Of a DNA stretch of 64,000 bases, positions 32,940 to 43,444 are shown piece by piece. The notes under the pieces are model-generated. The model made no database searches. It was given only the letters and a program-made list of their open reading frames with translations, and was not told where the DNA came from. Both the position numbers and the translations under genes were made by a program. How positions within the stretch are numbered: position 1 is the stretch's first letter; each line of letters opens with the position of its first letter. The stretch is from positions 32,269,331-32,333,330 of the forward strand of contig NW_004624734.1 of the NCBI RefSeq assembly GCF_000247695.1, written 5' to 3'. The DNA is from Heterocephalus glaber. Its lineage: Eukaryota > Chordata > Mammalia > Rodentia > Bathyergidae.

Positions 32940-34425
32940 TAATAGCCACTGATAACTGGAAAACTTTCCTCATCAATCCATCTACTGTTAATGTGAAGAT
33001 GGGTGGATCAATGTCAAACCAGAGAGAGAAGTCCTTGGTTTGTAGGGAGCAACAACCATAGCAACAAGAAAAATAACAAGATTTTTGGGAAATTGTGGGT
33101 GTCACAAATGGAGGTAAGTAGGGTGCAGGGATGGCAAATGATCTGCTTGGTCTGAGCTCTGCCATCTGGTGATAGAACTCTCTTGGCAAAGGGGGGCTCT
33201 CCTGGCCTTGGTCCCTCCTCATTCTTCAGCAGTATTCCTGGCGTCATTCTTCCCTCACCTCCAGGACATTCTGTGCATCTCACACCCACGTGCTGGGGCT
33301 GTCATTCTGTGGTCAGATGATACAGAAATGCGCCTCTGTGAGCCACCATCAAAACAGATTTCTTACCAACTGTATGATTCTTCAGTTATCTCTTCATCTT
33401 CTCCTCTGCAGGTTAAATGATACTAATTCCCATAATTAATTATCCAATCCAGTCATCATGACTTCTTTTGAAATCACTCCAAACATCTCTCTTAATTTTT
33501 AGGGCTTCTCTCTTACAGGTAGAGGCTAAGCCCCAAGTATGTAGAGACCAACAAAAAGATTGCTGCATGGTTTCTCTCTGCTTCTCTGCTTGGACGCCTG
33601 TTTAATAATCATTAAAATCTCTCACGTGTAGCTGTTATTTGCCGTTTATGGAACACCACCATGCATCTTATCTCTGTCCATCAGCCCTTCTGGGTGATCT
33701 TATTCTTTCCACTGATTCAGGTTACTCTGGGCCCACTGTGGTCTTTATTTAGATTGTCTTTATTATACCTGTGGGCAGATTTTGTAAGCAGGCCTTAACA
33801 CAGGTAGACTTGTGGGTTTCCTTTAAAAAGGTCAGTATGAAACAGGAAGTGTGACTAAGAAAGTCTGCTTCCTCCATGAAGCCTCACTTCATTAGGTGGA
33901 AAAAAGAAGGTGCCTTTCTGCTCCCCCAGACTTAGTCATGGCCCAAACAGACACATTTCATAACAGCACATTTTCCCCAAACACTGAAACGTGCCTACTA
34001 AGGCTCATGTGCACAGTGAGTAGTGATTTGTCAGGTTTGCTCTGTCTGGGGCCTGTCCTCACACCATATGTGCTGTCTGTCATGTCCTTCCTAGAATCAG
34101 AAGATGGGCAGGAGCTGAGAGGTCCCAGCAACCTTGTGACTGACCAGTGAGGACGGGGGAACTCAAGAGCTGAAACAGTGAGCAATGCTCATATCCACAA
34201 GGGCAGAGCTAGAATGGGAATCGGATCTCCTGCCTCCCAAGCCACATCTACTTGATTAAACCACATGCCCTCCTCGCTAAGCATCTTTCCTTTTATGCTA
34301 CACAAACCAGGCGATGTTGAGGTGTGAATGTGTGGTTGTCAGGACAGGATTCTGGGTGAATTAACCTAGGATTCCTGACTAGGGCCTTGCTGGGGGCAAT
34401 AGTTGCTGTCCTTTGGGCCACTTGG
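32940..34425. other. Single-copy stretch without a gene
   Basis: Mixed composition. A short MIR-like piece lies near 34195-34255. No exon was recognised. Confidence 0.4.
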
Positions 34426-34429
34426 CTTG

Positions 34430-34585
34430 TAACCTTGTTTCTGTTTCCTCATCTATAAAATAGAAAGCTGCTAGTCCCTACCTTATGGGATAATCATGAA
34501 ATGAAAATGAAGGAATACACATGAAGCATTTAGAGCAGTCTCGGTGTGTGATTGCTCTGTCTGTGTTAGCTATTATTATTCCGGT
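34430..34585 (+). repeat. MIR SINE
   Basis: CTTGTTTCTGTTTCCTCATC, ATAAAATAGAAAGCTGC, TTATGGGATAATCATGAAAT and GAAGCATTTAGAGCAGTC follow MIR order on the plus strand. Confidence 0.8.
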
Positions 34586-34599
34586 GGGTTGGTGAGATT

Positions 34600-35800
34600 T
34601 CCTACATTCTATTCAACTTGAGGAGAATCTGGCACCCATCTCTGGGGCTGTGAAAATGGCCACATTGAGTCTCCATCTTAACCTTGGCCAGTCTCCCAAC
34701 AGTCAGCAGTTTCAGAGCTGAAAGAAATAATACAGATGGTGCTATGCAGAGTCAGCAGTGATGGGGGGCAGGGGTGTCTTTTCAGATAGGACATGTGGCA
34801 GGGACCCACCCTGAAACGGCCTGTTTCAGGACTGGGTGCAGTGCCCACTCCTCAAAGTCTTCTCCAGGAGTCTGGACCGAGGAAGAGAAGCTTAGGGCAT
34901 CGTATGCTTTGAGAGAGGGTGGGGTAGTGGAAGAGGAAGCCATTGTAGGGATCAAGCATGCTGAGGGCCAGCTTGACTCCCTGGCTCATCTGCTGCTCTA
35001 ACTCCCAATGCCCTTGCTGGGAAACTTCTGGAATGGGGGTTAAGCTCCAATCCTAAAAGACACATAGATACTTCGGAGCTTCCAGTTGCTTCATTCTGCC
35101 CGACAGCTTCCCAAAAAATGTAGACTTGCCACAGCAGAGGAAGGACAGAAAGTTGCAGTGTGGGGCCCTCTGTCAGCAGGATTCACTAGGGACTGAACCA
35201 GAGCTCCAGCTGCATGTGTATGAGGAACTTAGCAAGGCTCAAGTTTCATAAAATTCATTCCATTGCAGGCTGAAATATTCTTGAATTATGTACCAATCTG
35301 CATTCTTCCAGTGCCAACATGAACTTTTGGGCTCTGTGCCATCCATTGCTGTCCTGGTCCCTGTCTACACACCTGGGCCTAGGACTGTCTTTCAGGGAGT
35401 GAAGCAGGTGTGCCTAGGTACAGGGACAACCTTTGCACCCTTGTCTGCTCTGCACAGACACTGTCTTTCCACAGACAGTCTTGGTGAGTAGACCAGCGGC
35501 CTGTACTTGAGCGCTTGGGGAGACACTGGTCACAGCTGGCCGTCTTTGCCGCAAGTGCAGGGGGTTGCTGATTTCTTAGAAATTTGTTCTGTTTCTAAAT
35601 GAGATAAAAATAATCCTTAGGTTTTGTGTGGATCTCTGCCTGGAATCTATTCCATATTAAAACAAATGGCAATGAACCAAACTTTTCGTTGATTTCTAGC
35701 TGACTTGCAACAAAGTTAAATTCTTAAGTTAAAAAAAAAGTTGTGTGAATTTATAAGTAGGATTATTAGATACCTCCCCTTCATAAAGCTAGAATTTAAA
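34600..35800. other. Single-copy stretch without a gene
   Basis: No recognised repeat or coding exon. The AT content rises after 35570. Confidence 0.4.
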
Positions 35801-35810
35801 AACACAATGT

Positions 35811-35935
35811 CTTGATTTTCCCGTTTCTTGTTTTGTTTTGTTTTTTTAGTACCAGGGATCGAACTTGGGACCTTCTGCATGTGAGGCGGCAGAACCACTG
35901 AGTTAAATCCCCAGCCCTTGATTTTCCTGTTTCTT
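35811..35935 (-). repeat. ID SINE with 19-bp target-site duplication
   Basis: The reverse body is at about 35850-35916. CTTGATTTTCCYGTTTCTT flanks it at 35811-35829 and 35917-35935 with one mismatch. The body lacks about 4 bp in the middle (CCGCCTCA followed directly by the next block), a feature it shares with the copy near 56152. Confidence 0.93.
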
Positions 35936-36109
35936 ACTTTTGTTCCAAAGTTCCTTATGCAGAACTGGGAAGAAACAGTAGGGGGAGAAAAGCAAGCATT
36001 TGTTTGCGGGTTTGAAATGGTGATAAAAATCGGTATCCTGGGCTCTCAACATCTTATTTCCTGAATATTTTCTAAGCCTGAGAAAATGGCTCCAGCTGTG
36101 TCTTGACTG

Positions 36110-37010
36110 TCTTGAGGCCACGCTCCTTCCCTTTTCCTCTGCGCTCAGTCCAAGTCAGGGTGTCCACTGTGCTCCCTGCCTCCTGGGTGTGGGTTAGGGT
36201 AAGACGAGTGTGCGGGGAGAGGCTGTGGGAGTCTCACTCCCTAGTGGAGCTGAGCGGGCCACACCGCCTGTCTCCCCCAATTAGTTCCCCAAAGGGAACA
36301 AAGCCTTACTTCTTTCCTTTCTTAGTTCCCAGGCGCTGCCTGGGGAATAACAGTCGTTGGCAGCTCGGGGGTTAAACATAAAGCACAGCGAGGGGGAAAA
36401 CAAGCCAGGCAGCTGCAGGGGCTCCTCAGAGCCCACTCCAGGCTAAACAGAGGCCTCAGCAACTCCTTGGAGACTTGAACCCTGGGCGATGGAATTTTCC
36501 CTTGCTTGGAGGCTATTGTCCTCTGGAAAGGGCCAGGGCCAGAGGAGATGCCGGGGAGCACTGATCTCCCGAGCCTCAGCCAGGGAGCTCCTGAGAGCCC
36601 AAGGGCTCTGTCGCACCCAGCTGGGCTTGGGTGAAAAGGCAGTGTGGGGGTGTACAGCCCACCCCTGCCCCTTCGAGCAGAAGTAGGGGAGGCTTGTGGG
36701 GGGTTCCAAAGGCCTGGGCACCAGTTGTCGGCCCACTCCTCACCCCCAAGCAGCCAGTCACTGGGATGGAATAAAGGGCTTGGTTCCCTTGGCAACCGAA
36801 GAGTCTATGGTTTTTCACCAGGGCAAGATGGGTGTGGGGGAGGAAGGGAAGGGAGGTGGAAATGGGGACAGGGGCTGGAGGAGGGCAGGGTGGTAGGGGC
36901 AGCCTGTTTACCACGGCTGCTGGGTTTGAGTCTCAAGGGGAACTTTGGTAGGTCCTGGCCTGGGAAATACAGGAGACCCCAAGCATGGGGGTGCCCTTAA
37001 TGGCTTCTCA
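36110..37010. promoter_or_regulatory. GC-rich repeat-free block with RFX-like site and palindrome
   Basis: No mobile element is visible over 900 bp. GTTCCCTTGGCAAC at 36783-36796 closely matches the RFX X-box. CCCAGGC-GCT-GCCTGGG at 36328-36344 is an inverted repeat resembling a TFAP2-type site. A run of G tracts at about 36828-36895 could form quadruplexes. Overlapping open frames of up to 157 codons reflect GC content. Regulatory use is inferred. Confidence 0.35.
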
Positions 37011-37619
37011 GTTCCGGGCCACAGTCAGTGGTCCATGACGGGAGTGGGCATACGCAGGCCTCACCTTGACCTCTTGGACAGCCTGGGTCAGTGGCACAGA
37101 GCTTATCTTCAGGAGTAACTAGGCAGGGCCCTGTTTTATAACTGGAGCCCCTGAAGGTGTTGATTGAGGCTCGAGCCCATCGAGAGCTATTTGTGAAGCA
37201 GAGATTAGAATAGCAGGCGCCTGTCTCCTGGGTCTGATCTTGCTGGACTAGACAAAGCTATTTTTAATATCGAGCAGGAGAGCTGCTGAAACACAGACAA
37301 AGTGCAGAACCTGGGCTGACTTTGTCTCAAGCACTAGGCTTTATGAGAGGAGTTTACAGTAACAGATGTATTTAGCCTCAGTGAAAACAAGTGATAAAGA
37401 CAGGAGAGTTTGTTCCAGAGCTTTGGGATGAGAGGTCCTAGCATGTGGTCAGGAACACAGAGGTGGAGGGAACTCCTGAGGTGTTATCTTGTGAGCGCTC
37501 GTACCTGGGAACGGATAGAGGTGCTTCGTATGATGCCTGTAAAATTGTGATGTCTACCAAATGGAAAAAAGCAACAGGACCAATTCATCAATATGGCAGT
37601 TTAGGAAGAAGAGTGAAAA

Positions 37620-37778
37620 AGGTGAGCGTGGTGGCACACACCTATAATCGCAGCACTTTGGAGACTGAGGTAGAAGGGTTACAAGTTTGAGCCCAGGTTG
37701 GGCAACTTAGGGACTTAAGACCCTGTATCAAAATAAAACATAAAATAATTTTAAAAGGCCCGGGCATGTAGCAGGTTC
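37620..37778 (+). repeat. B1-type SINE (possibly composite)
   Basis: GAGCGTGGTGGCACACACC, GCAGCACTTTGGAGACTGAG and AAGACCCTGTATCAAAATAA show B1 order. An A-rich linker is followed by GGCCCGGGCATGTAGC, which may be an ID start. Confidence 0.75.
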
Positions 37779-37789
37779 CTGGCTGCTTC

Positions 37790-38235
37790 TGGTAAAAGGG
37801 CTGATGTTTCTTTTCTGTCTGAGGATCTGACAGTGGAGGCAGGTGAGGGAGTCCCTCTGTTTTCCTGAGAGCACAGCCAATTCCTTCCTCATACATTCCT
37901 GGGTCAGTTCCTTCCAAGCTTGGCTCCGATGGGTGGGTACCTCCGAAGGACACAATTTGAGGAAACCTAGAGGGCGGATCCTGGGTGAGGAAACACCTGG
38001 ATGCCAGGCCCCTGATAAGGATTCCAATTGCATGCATGACTGTGGCCAACTGGACGGCCACCTGCTTTAATAACCATCAGGTGATAGCAATAGGAAGATC
38101 AAGGAATCCCTCAGCATCTCATTAAATTACTTGCCCACTGGTGGGCTGGGAGAGGAGCCAGTCCAGGCAATGCAGAATAATAAGGCATTCAGAAGACACA
38201 GAGAATGGCACTCAGAGAAGAGAAATGAACTCACT
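37790..38235. other. Single-copy stretch without a gene
   Basis: A 139-codon reverse open frame overlaps this part and the neighbouring B1. It has no domain and is judged spurious. Confidence 0.4.
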
Positions 38236-38239
38236 TTTG

Positions 38240-38415
38240 CTCTTTCACATGTATGTGGCCCCATTTAACTTTTACGACAGTGCAGTGAAGTTGGTATGGT
38301 GATTTTTGCCATCTTGTAGATAAAGAAAATTGAGGCCTGGCTAGGTTAGCTGACTTGAGCAAGATCACAGAGCTGCAGGAGGAAAGAATGGGGTTTGGAA
38401 TCCTTTCTGATTATC
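38240..38415 (-). repeat. MIR SINE, reverse, diverged
   Basis: CATCTTGTAGATAAAGAAAA, TTGAGGCCTGGCTAGG and GAGCAAGATCACAGAGCTGC are reverse MIR sequences in order. Confidence 0.7.
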
Positions 38416-38419
38416 CTAG

Positions 38420-39895
38420 ATCTGTAGACCAGCCTGTTGTCAGTCACAAAAGCACTTTCAAAGACAAAACCTCTCTAGCTTCTCCTGGCCACTTCTTAAG
38501 GCAGGAGCTTATTCCCATTCACAGCCACAGAACCTAAGGGCATGGGGTTTAAATGACTTCCCCCAGTGGCAAGACTAGTGTGTAGCAAAGCTCTGTCTGT
38601 TCTGGGCTTTTCCCACCGTGGCTGGTTGCTAGTTTCAGGCTCCATTCTCTTGGAGCCAAGATCTTCATGTTCCTCGTTTATTCATTCACGTATTAATTCT
38701 GACATCCAGCTCATATTTGCTAAGCACCTACCACAAAGGATGCATCAAAGAGAATGGAAAACAAATTAGACTTTTAAGAAGTCCTTGTGAGGAAAGAAAT
38801 TTTATAATTTCACTCTTATGTCCGCTGTCACCACTGTCAGTGGAAATTTTTTTAAATCAATGTGATAACTGATGTGTTTTTATTCTAGAAATAGGTACAT
38901 TTACAACAAAGAAACTACAATATGAAGAACCAGTGAATCACAAGCATTTCCCAGACCACTTACTCCTTAAAGTTCAGTAAGGTCCAGCTGGACTCATGGT
39001 GACACCTGTGTGGGACCCTTCCAGTCTCTGGGGGCAGAAGGAAAAGCATTGATCGGGGCCGTCTCTGGCTGTCCACATCGGCATGTCTCCTCAGCCGGGC
39101 TGGTGCTCCTGGCACCGTATGGTGAGGGCCCCTCCTGTGGACAGACTTCCCCTCCATATCTGATTCACAGCTCAGCTACTTCCTGGACAGGGCCAAACAC
39201 TAGTGCGATGCCTAAGCTCATAGGGGCCAAAGTCAGTGTATGTGCTGGTCATGGGCCTGGCTTGCCCATCTTCGTGGATCATGCATTAAAAACACATGAT
39301 TTCTGGTACCGAACTACTTTGGGGAAAATCTGACCCTCAAAGTTTCTGGTGACAGAAGTCCCCAGACTATGTACAGGGAGGTAAGAAGCACTTGAGGACA
39401 AGGGGACACAGCCATTTGCTGGGAAGGATCAGGCAGGATGATGAACAGTTTTCATCCCCAGCCACATGACCCAGTTACATCCTGGGTCCAGGAGCAGAGT
39501 GTTGGGGGCTAAGGAGTTTCTGTAGGAAAACGGAGCTGATAAAGGATTCCTGGGGACAGCGTATTGAAAGGAATGAGTTGATTCAGGTGCTCATTCAAGG
39601 AGACCATTGCTGGGTGCTCTCCCCGTGGCCCAGTGCTGCTCTTGTTTCTGTGGCTCCTGATGCCCCATGGCACCTGTGAACTCAGATGGTCCTTCCTTGT
39701 GGGAAAGGCTCCCTGGGAGAAGAGGGGTAGGGAGGATCCTGCAGAGCACAGAGTGCTTGTGCTGGGGTTGATCTTGTCCATGAGGCCTTGGGTTTGTTGC
39801 CCCAAACACCCTGAGGGACACTCAGTAGGGAGAGACAGTTGCCCTTTGTGAAGAAAACATCCTGCATTTCAGAAAGGCATGATGGTGAAATCCTT
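38420..39895. other. Single-copy stretch without a gene
   Basis: No exon, RNA or clear repeat was recognised. Open frames stay below 110 codons. Confidence 0.4.
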
Positions 39896-39904
39896 GTATT
39901 TATT

Positions 39905-40228
39905 TATTCTTTCCTTACTTATTTTTTTGTGGTGCTGGAATTGAACTCAGAGATTTGCATATGCTAGGCAGGTGCTCTAATGCAGCACATAGCACAGCAA
40001 CCAACACCTCCAGCCCTTTATTTTATTTTATTTATTTATTTTTTGGTACCGGGGATCGAACTCGGGTCCTTGCGCTTGCGCAGCAGGCGGCGAAACCACT
40101 GAGCTAAATCCCCGGCCCCCTTTATTTTATTTTGAAACTGGCTTTTGCTAAGTTACCCAGGCTGGCTTCAAACTTGCTACCCTCCTGCATCAGCCTCCTA
40201 AGTAGCTGGCGTTACAGGCATGTGCAAA
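39905..40228 (-). repeat. B1-dID composite SINE, reverse, split by a young ID
   Basis: The old ID half (GTGGTGCTGGAATTGAACTC at about 39930) and the B1 half (GAAACTGGCTTTTGCTAAG to GCGTTACAGGCATGTGC) are separated by a nearly unmutated ID at 40045-40119. Confidence 0.8.
40020..40135 (-). repeat. Very young ID SINE
   Basis: The reverse body 40045-40119 runs from GGTACCGGGGATCGAACTCG to CCACTGAGCTAAATCCCCGG with clean Pol III boxes. CTTTATTTTATTTT-like sequence flanks both sides. It carries the CCTGCTGCGCAAG signature and looks close to a subfamily consensus. Confidence 0.93.
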
Positions 40229-40258
40229 GCCTTTTACGTTCTTTTGTTAAACACTGAA

Positions 40259-40373
40259 GATTCCATTATTTATGTTTTGTTTTCTGGTACGGGGGATCGA
40301 ACTCGGGACCTTGAGCCTGCAAGGCAGGTGGTGGAACTGAGCTAAATCCCCAGCCCAGACTCCATTATTTACG
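40259..40373 (-). repeat. ID SINE with target-site duplication
   Basis: The reverse body is at about 40286-40356. GATTCCATTATTTATG (40259-40274) and GACTCCATTATTTACG (40358-40373) are its flanks, two mismatches in 16. Confidence 0.92.
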
Positions 40374-40387
40374 ATTAAAACCCAAAC

Positions 40388-40472
40388 TGGCTGGGGGTAT
40401 AGCTCTGTGGTAGAGTATGAGTTTGAGGCCCTGGGCCCAATTCCCGGCACTGCAACAAACAAACAAACAAGG
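40388..40472 (+). repeat. Old ID SINE with CAAA tail
   Basis: GGCTGGGGGTATAGCTCTGT to CCCAATTCCCGGCACTGC, then (CAAA)n. This is an older subfamily ending in GGCACTGC rather than GGTACC. Confidence 0.85.
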
Positions 40473-40565
40473 AAACTTACGTTCTATATTTTACAATTAA
40501 TTTTCTCCATTTTATTACTCAGTATCCCTGCCTACCTTCCTCCTCAAGTAGAATTGTTGAATCTA

Positions 40566-40891
40566 GCAGATAAAATACAGGATACCCAGTTAAAATTTAA
40601 TTTCAGGTAGGTAATAAATAATTTTATTATTATATTTGTATTTATTATTATATTTCTTATTAACAAATAAATTTATTTATTTATTTATTTTGGGGTTTTT
40701 TTGAGACAGGGTTTTGCTATGTGGTCCAGGCTGGCCTTGAATTCTCAGTGATGCTCCTGCCTCAGCCTCCCAAGTGCTGAGATTACAGGCGTGTATCACC
40801 ACGTCCTGAAAATTTTTTTCAGGTAAATAAATAATAATTATTTACCTGAAATTAAAATTTAACTAGATGTCCTCCTGTATTTTGGCTGGTA
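40566..40891. mobile_element. Palindromic MITE split by a B1
   Basis: The left arm (GCAGATAAAATACAGGATAC, then CAGTTAAAATTTAATTTCAGG) reappears inverted at the right (CCTGAAATTAAAATTTAACT, then CCTCCTGTATTTTGGC). A reverse B1 sits between them. A related copy may be present at 56915-57085. Confidence 0.75.
40692..40812 (-). repeat. B1 SINE inside the palindromic MITE
   Basis: TTTTTTTGAGACAGGGTTTTG, GGTCCAGGCTGGCCTTGAAT and GAGATTACAGGCGTGTATC define a reverse B1 without the internal duplication. Confidence 0.9.
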
Positions 40892-40894
40892 TCT

Positions 40895-41735
40895 CTACCT
40901 CCTTGGTGCCTATATCAAAACTTCTCAGAATTTCTTTGTATTTTATTTTTATTAAGTACCTCTTAGAGGAAGTTTCAAGATTTATTATCTTCTGCTTGAA
41001 GCAAGGCCACGATTTGTCTTTGCCTCTTCTCACTAAGTGTCTCCTTCCTGTGTAGTTCAGGAAATGGTATATTTCGGCTGCTTCATCTTCTCTTTAATTC
41101 TATAGAGGTCTATGTTCAGCATTTGGCTCCTAAGCAGGACTATGCGAAGCCCTCAGACAATTTTGTCCATGGCCACCTTCTATAGGATGTCTTTTTTCGA
41201 TGCCTTTCCTCAAGTCTCTTGTTAGAGACTTCAGGATGGATAATGCCCAATAGTCCCACTAATCCAGATGTGAAGACCCAAGGGATTAAATCTTGGTGAG
41301 ATCAAAACCCTCAGAGGTTTTTCCAGCTCTCTTCCTGGTAGCATCCATATTAGTCGAGAACCGAGTGTTTATTAAGCATGTGCAAAATTGATAAAAGTCT
41401 TAGGTAGTATAGGTCCATTTGAGAGAATCTTGGAAGTCTGTGTATTTTGCCTTTCTGTCTTTTTTGTGTGGGTTTTTTTCCCCTTGTTTCTTTTTAATTG
41501 GTCTAATAATGAGCCAATAAAATAATTCAGAGGACAGAGGAGGGAAGGAAGGTCAGAAAGATCATAATGTCCTCAGGTTGCTTTCTTTGCAAGAGAATCC
41601 ACAGTGGAGATGGTGGTTGTGATAGGGTAGTACTTACGATTTTTATTTCTCTTTTATGCTCACCAAACTCTACGTAATGTAGTTGTGTAAAACAAAGCAA
41701 AATATTTGAAAGAGTGCTTTAATTTGAATTTTTTA
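40895..41735. other. Single-copy AT-rich stretch
   Basis: No gene or named repeat was recognised. Open frames are very short. Confidence 0.4.
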
Positions 41736-41742
41736 AGAATAA

Positions 41743-41885
41743 TGGCTGGGCATGATGGCCCTGTAATCCCAGCACTTGGGAGGCCGAGGCAGGAGGATTT
41801 CTATGAGCTCGAGGCCAGCCTGGGCTACATAGTGAGTTCAAGGCTAGCCTGAACTACGTAGGGAGATCCTGTCTTTAAAAAGGAA
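41743..41885 (+). repeat. B1 SINE
   Basis: GGCTGGGCATGATGGCCC, GCACTTGGGAGGCCGAGG, the duplicated GGCTACATAGTGAGTTCAAG/GAACTACGTAGGGAG module and GATCCTGTCTTTAAAAAGG give a plus-strand B1. Confidence 0.92.
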
Positions 41886-41889
41886 AGTC

Positions 41890-43240
41890 AAGTTTTGCTA
41901 TTAAAATATAACTGACTATAGAAAGAAAACATGGGATTGTAAAATTATCTAAACATGAAATGCTTTACAAATTTCCAGTGCTGTTTTGAGTAATGTTTCA
42001 CGGCTAGATGGACCTGGGACTCAGGTGGATATGACTTCACCCCCAGGCTCCTTCCATTGTACCATAGCAGACATTTACCAGCTGGATCTTATGGAAATTT
42101 AAGCTGTCCAGAATTGCAGAAGTAAGAGTCACATGGATTTCAGCACTTGATTACTAAGTTGTGCTTTGACTCTAGCATTGCCTACCTATATAACAATTTT
42201 CATAATATGGTTGTTCTGCACAAAATCCCAGGAGCTTATGAATGAATCAGCAAAGAAAAGTCAATTACATAATAATAGCTCCTGTTTCCTGGATGCCTTG
42301 TAGCAGTTACTGGAATAAAATTTGGACTTCATTTAACTAATTGTTGCCAACAATTCCAAGATGGGTTCTAAGCTTCATTTTATAGATGAGGAAATGGAGA
42401 TTCAGATATATTAAGATCACGCAGCTTCTAAAGGTAGAGGCTGAGATTTGGAAAAGCTCAGTTAGATGGAACAAGTTTCATTGTCTGCTAAACTTTTAAA
42501 AAGTCAATTCCCCCATTAAAGTTAGTAACTCTAGGCATCAGAAAAAGATAAGTGCTTTCCTCCCCTCTTCCTTGTCTAAGCAGGAAGAAAATAGGTCCCA
42601 CCTAACCTTGTAAGACCCTCAAAAGAAGAGAATGTGAGGGAATCCTTGGGGTTGACTTAACTCTTTAGATGCCTGCAATTAAACAGTGAGGGACTTTCTG
42701 AAGGAGCCATGAATTCCCAATCTTTCTTGTGCCCCGGTTAAGCCCCCTTCTCTGGGGTCCTTGCAAGACTTCTTATAGCTGGCATTGGGAATACTACAAA
42801 GGAAATCTGCTTCTTCATTTCCTCCCAGGCCTTAGGAGGGTCATTTGCCACATGAAATGCAGCCTTGTACATTCCTGAGAATGCCTCTCCCCCAGTTTTG
42901 ACAACCAGAGGGAAGATGAGAGGCCCTAGAATGGGCTGCATGATAAAACAGGAAGATCTCTCAAAACAATGCTTGATCATTTCTTGTCCCACTCAGGCTG
43001 GGCTTCTCAGAGGGTGCAAGCATCAAGGGGGAGACACCTGGCTCTCTAATGTCCTCAGTTTCAGAGGTGTGTCTCCAGGTTTTTATCATGCTGACAGTGA
43101 TCTTCTAACATCAGTGTCAGGCTACTGGTCAAAGGTTTGTGTGTGAGTTTCATTAAACAGGTTGTGTACTTATCAACCATTATTGGTACAGTATTTCATA
43201 ACCATTCCCCTGGGTGTTGTAATTCGAACTCTTTTTCATT
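41890..43240. other. Single-copy stretch with one MIR
   Basis: A reverse MIR lies at about 42290-42440 (TTTTATAGATGAGGAAATGG, TTAAGATCACGCAGC). The remainder shows no exon or other repeat. Confidence 0.45.
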
Positions 43241-43247
43241 CTCGAAT

Positions 43248-43362
43248 TTTGATGTACGAGTTTTATTTTTTGGTACCGGGGATTGAACTCGGGTCCTTGC
43301 GCTTGCAAGGCAGGTGTTGGAACCACTGAGCTAAATCCCTGACCCTGATGCATGATTTTTAG
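43248..43362 (-). repeat. ID SINE with target-site duplication
   Basis: The reverse body is 43272-43344 (GGTACCGGGGATTGAACTCG to CTGAGCTAAATCCCTG). Flanks TTGATGTACGAGTTTTA and CTGATGCATGATTTTTA are a diverged duplication. Confidence 0.9.
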
Positions 43363-43404
43363 AAAATAGGATACTCTGGTTTAAAAACCATGCAGTTTTG
43401 CCCT

Positions 43405-43440
43405 TTTTGCATTTGCATGCAAATATAAAAAGGAGTTGGG
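43405..43440 (+). promoter_or_regulatory. Palindromic octamer overlapping a TATA-like box
   Basis: ATTTGCATGCAAAT at 43411-43424 is a perfect 14-bp palindrome made of two opposed POU octamer motifs. Its last T starts TATAAAAAGG (43424-43433), a good TATA box. A 60-codon open frame starts upstream of the motif and so is not its product. Promoter activity is inferred. Confidence 0.4.
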
Positions 43441-43444
43441 GAGA

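Noticed and set aside
36322..36795. 157-codon minus-strand open frame
   Set aside because: GC-rich composition depletes stops on both strands here; similar frames overlap on the other strand and there is no domain.
37445..37625. Possible exon ending in a good splice donor (AAG then GTGAGC)
   Set aside because: The GTGAGCGTGGTGG is the start of a B1, so the donor match is fortuitous; no acceptor or known protein similarity was seen.
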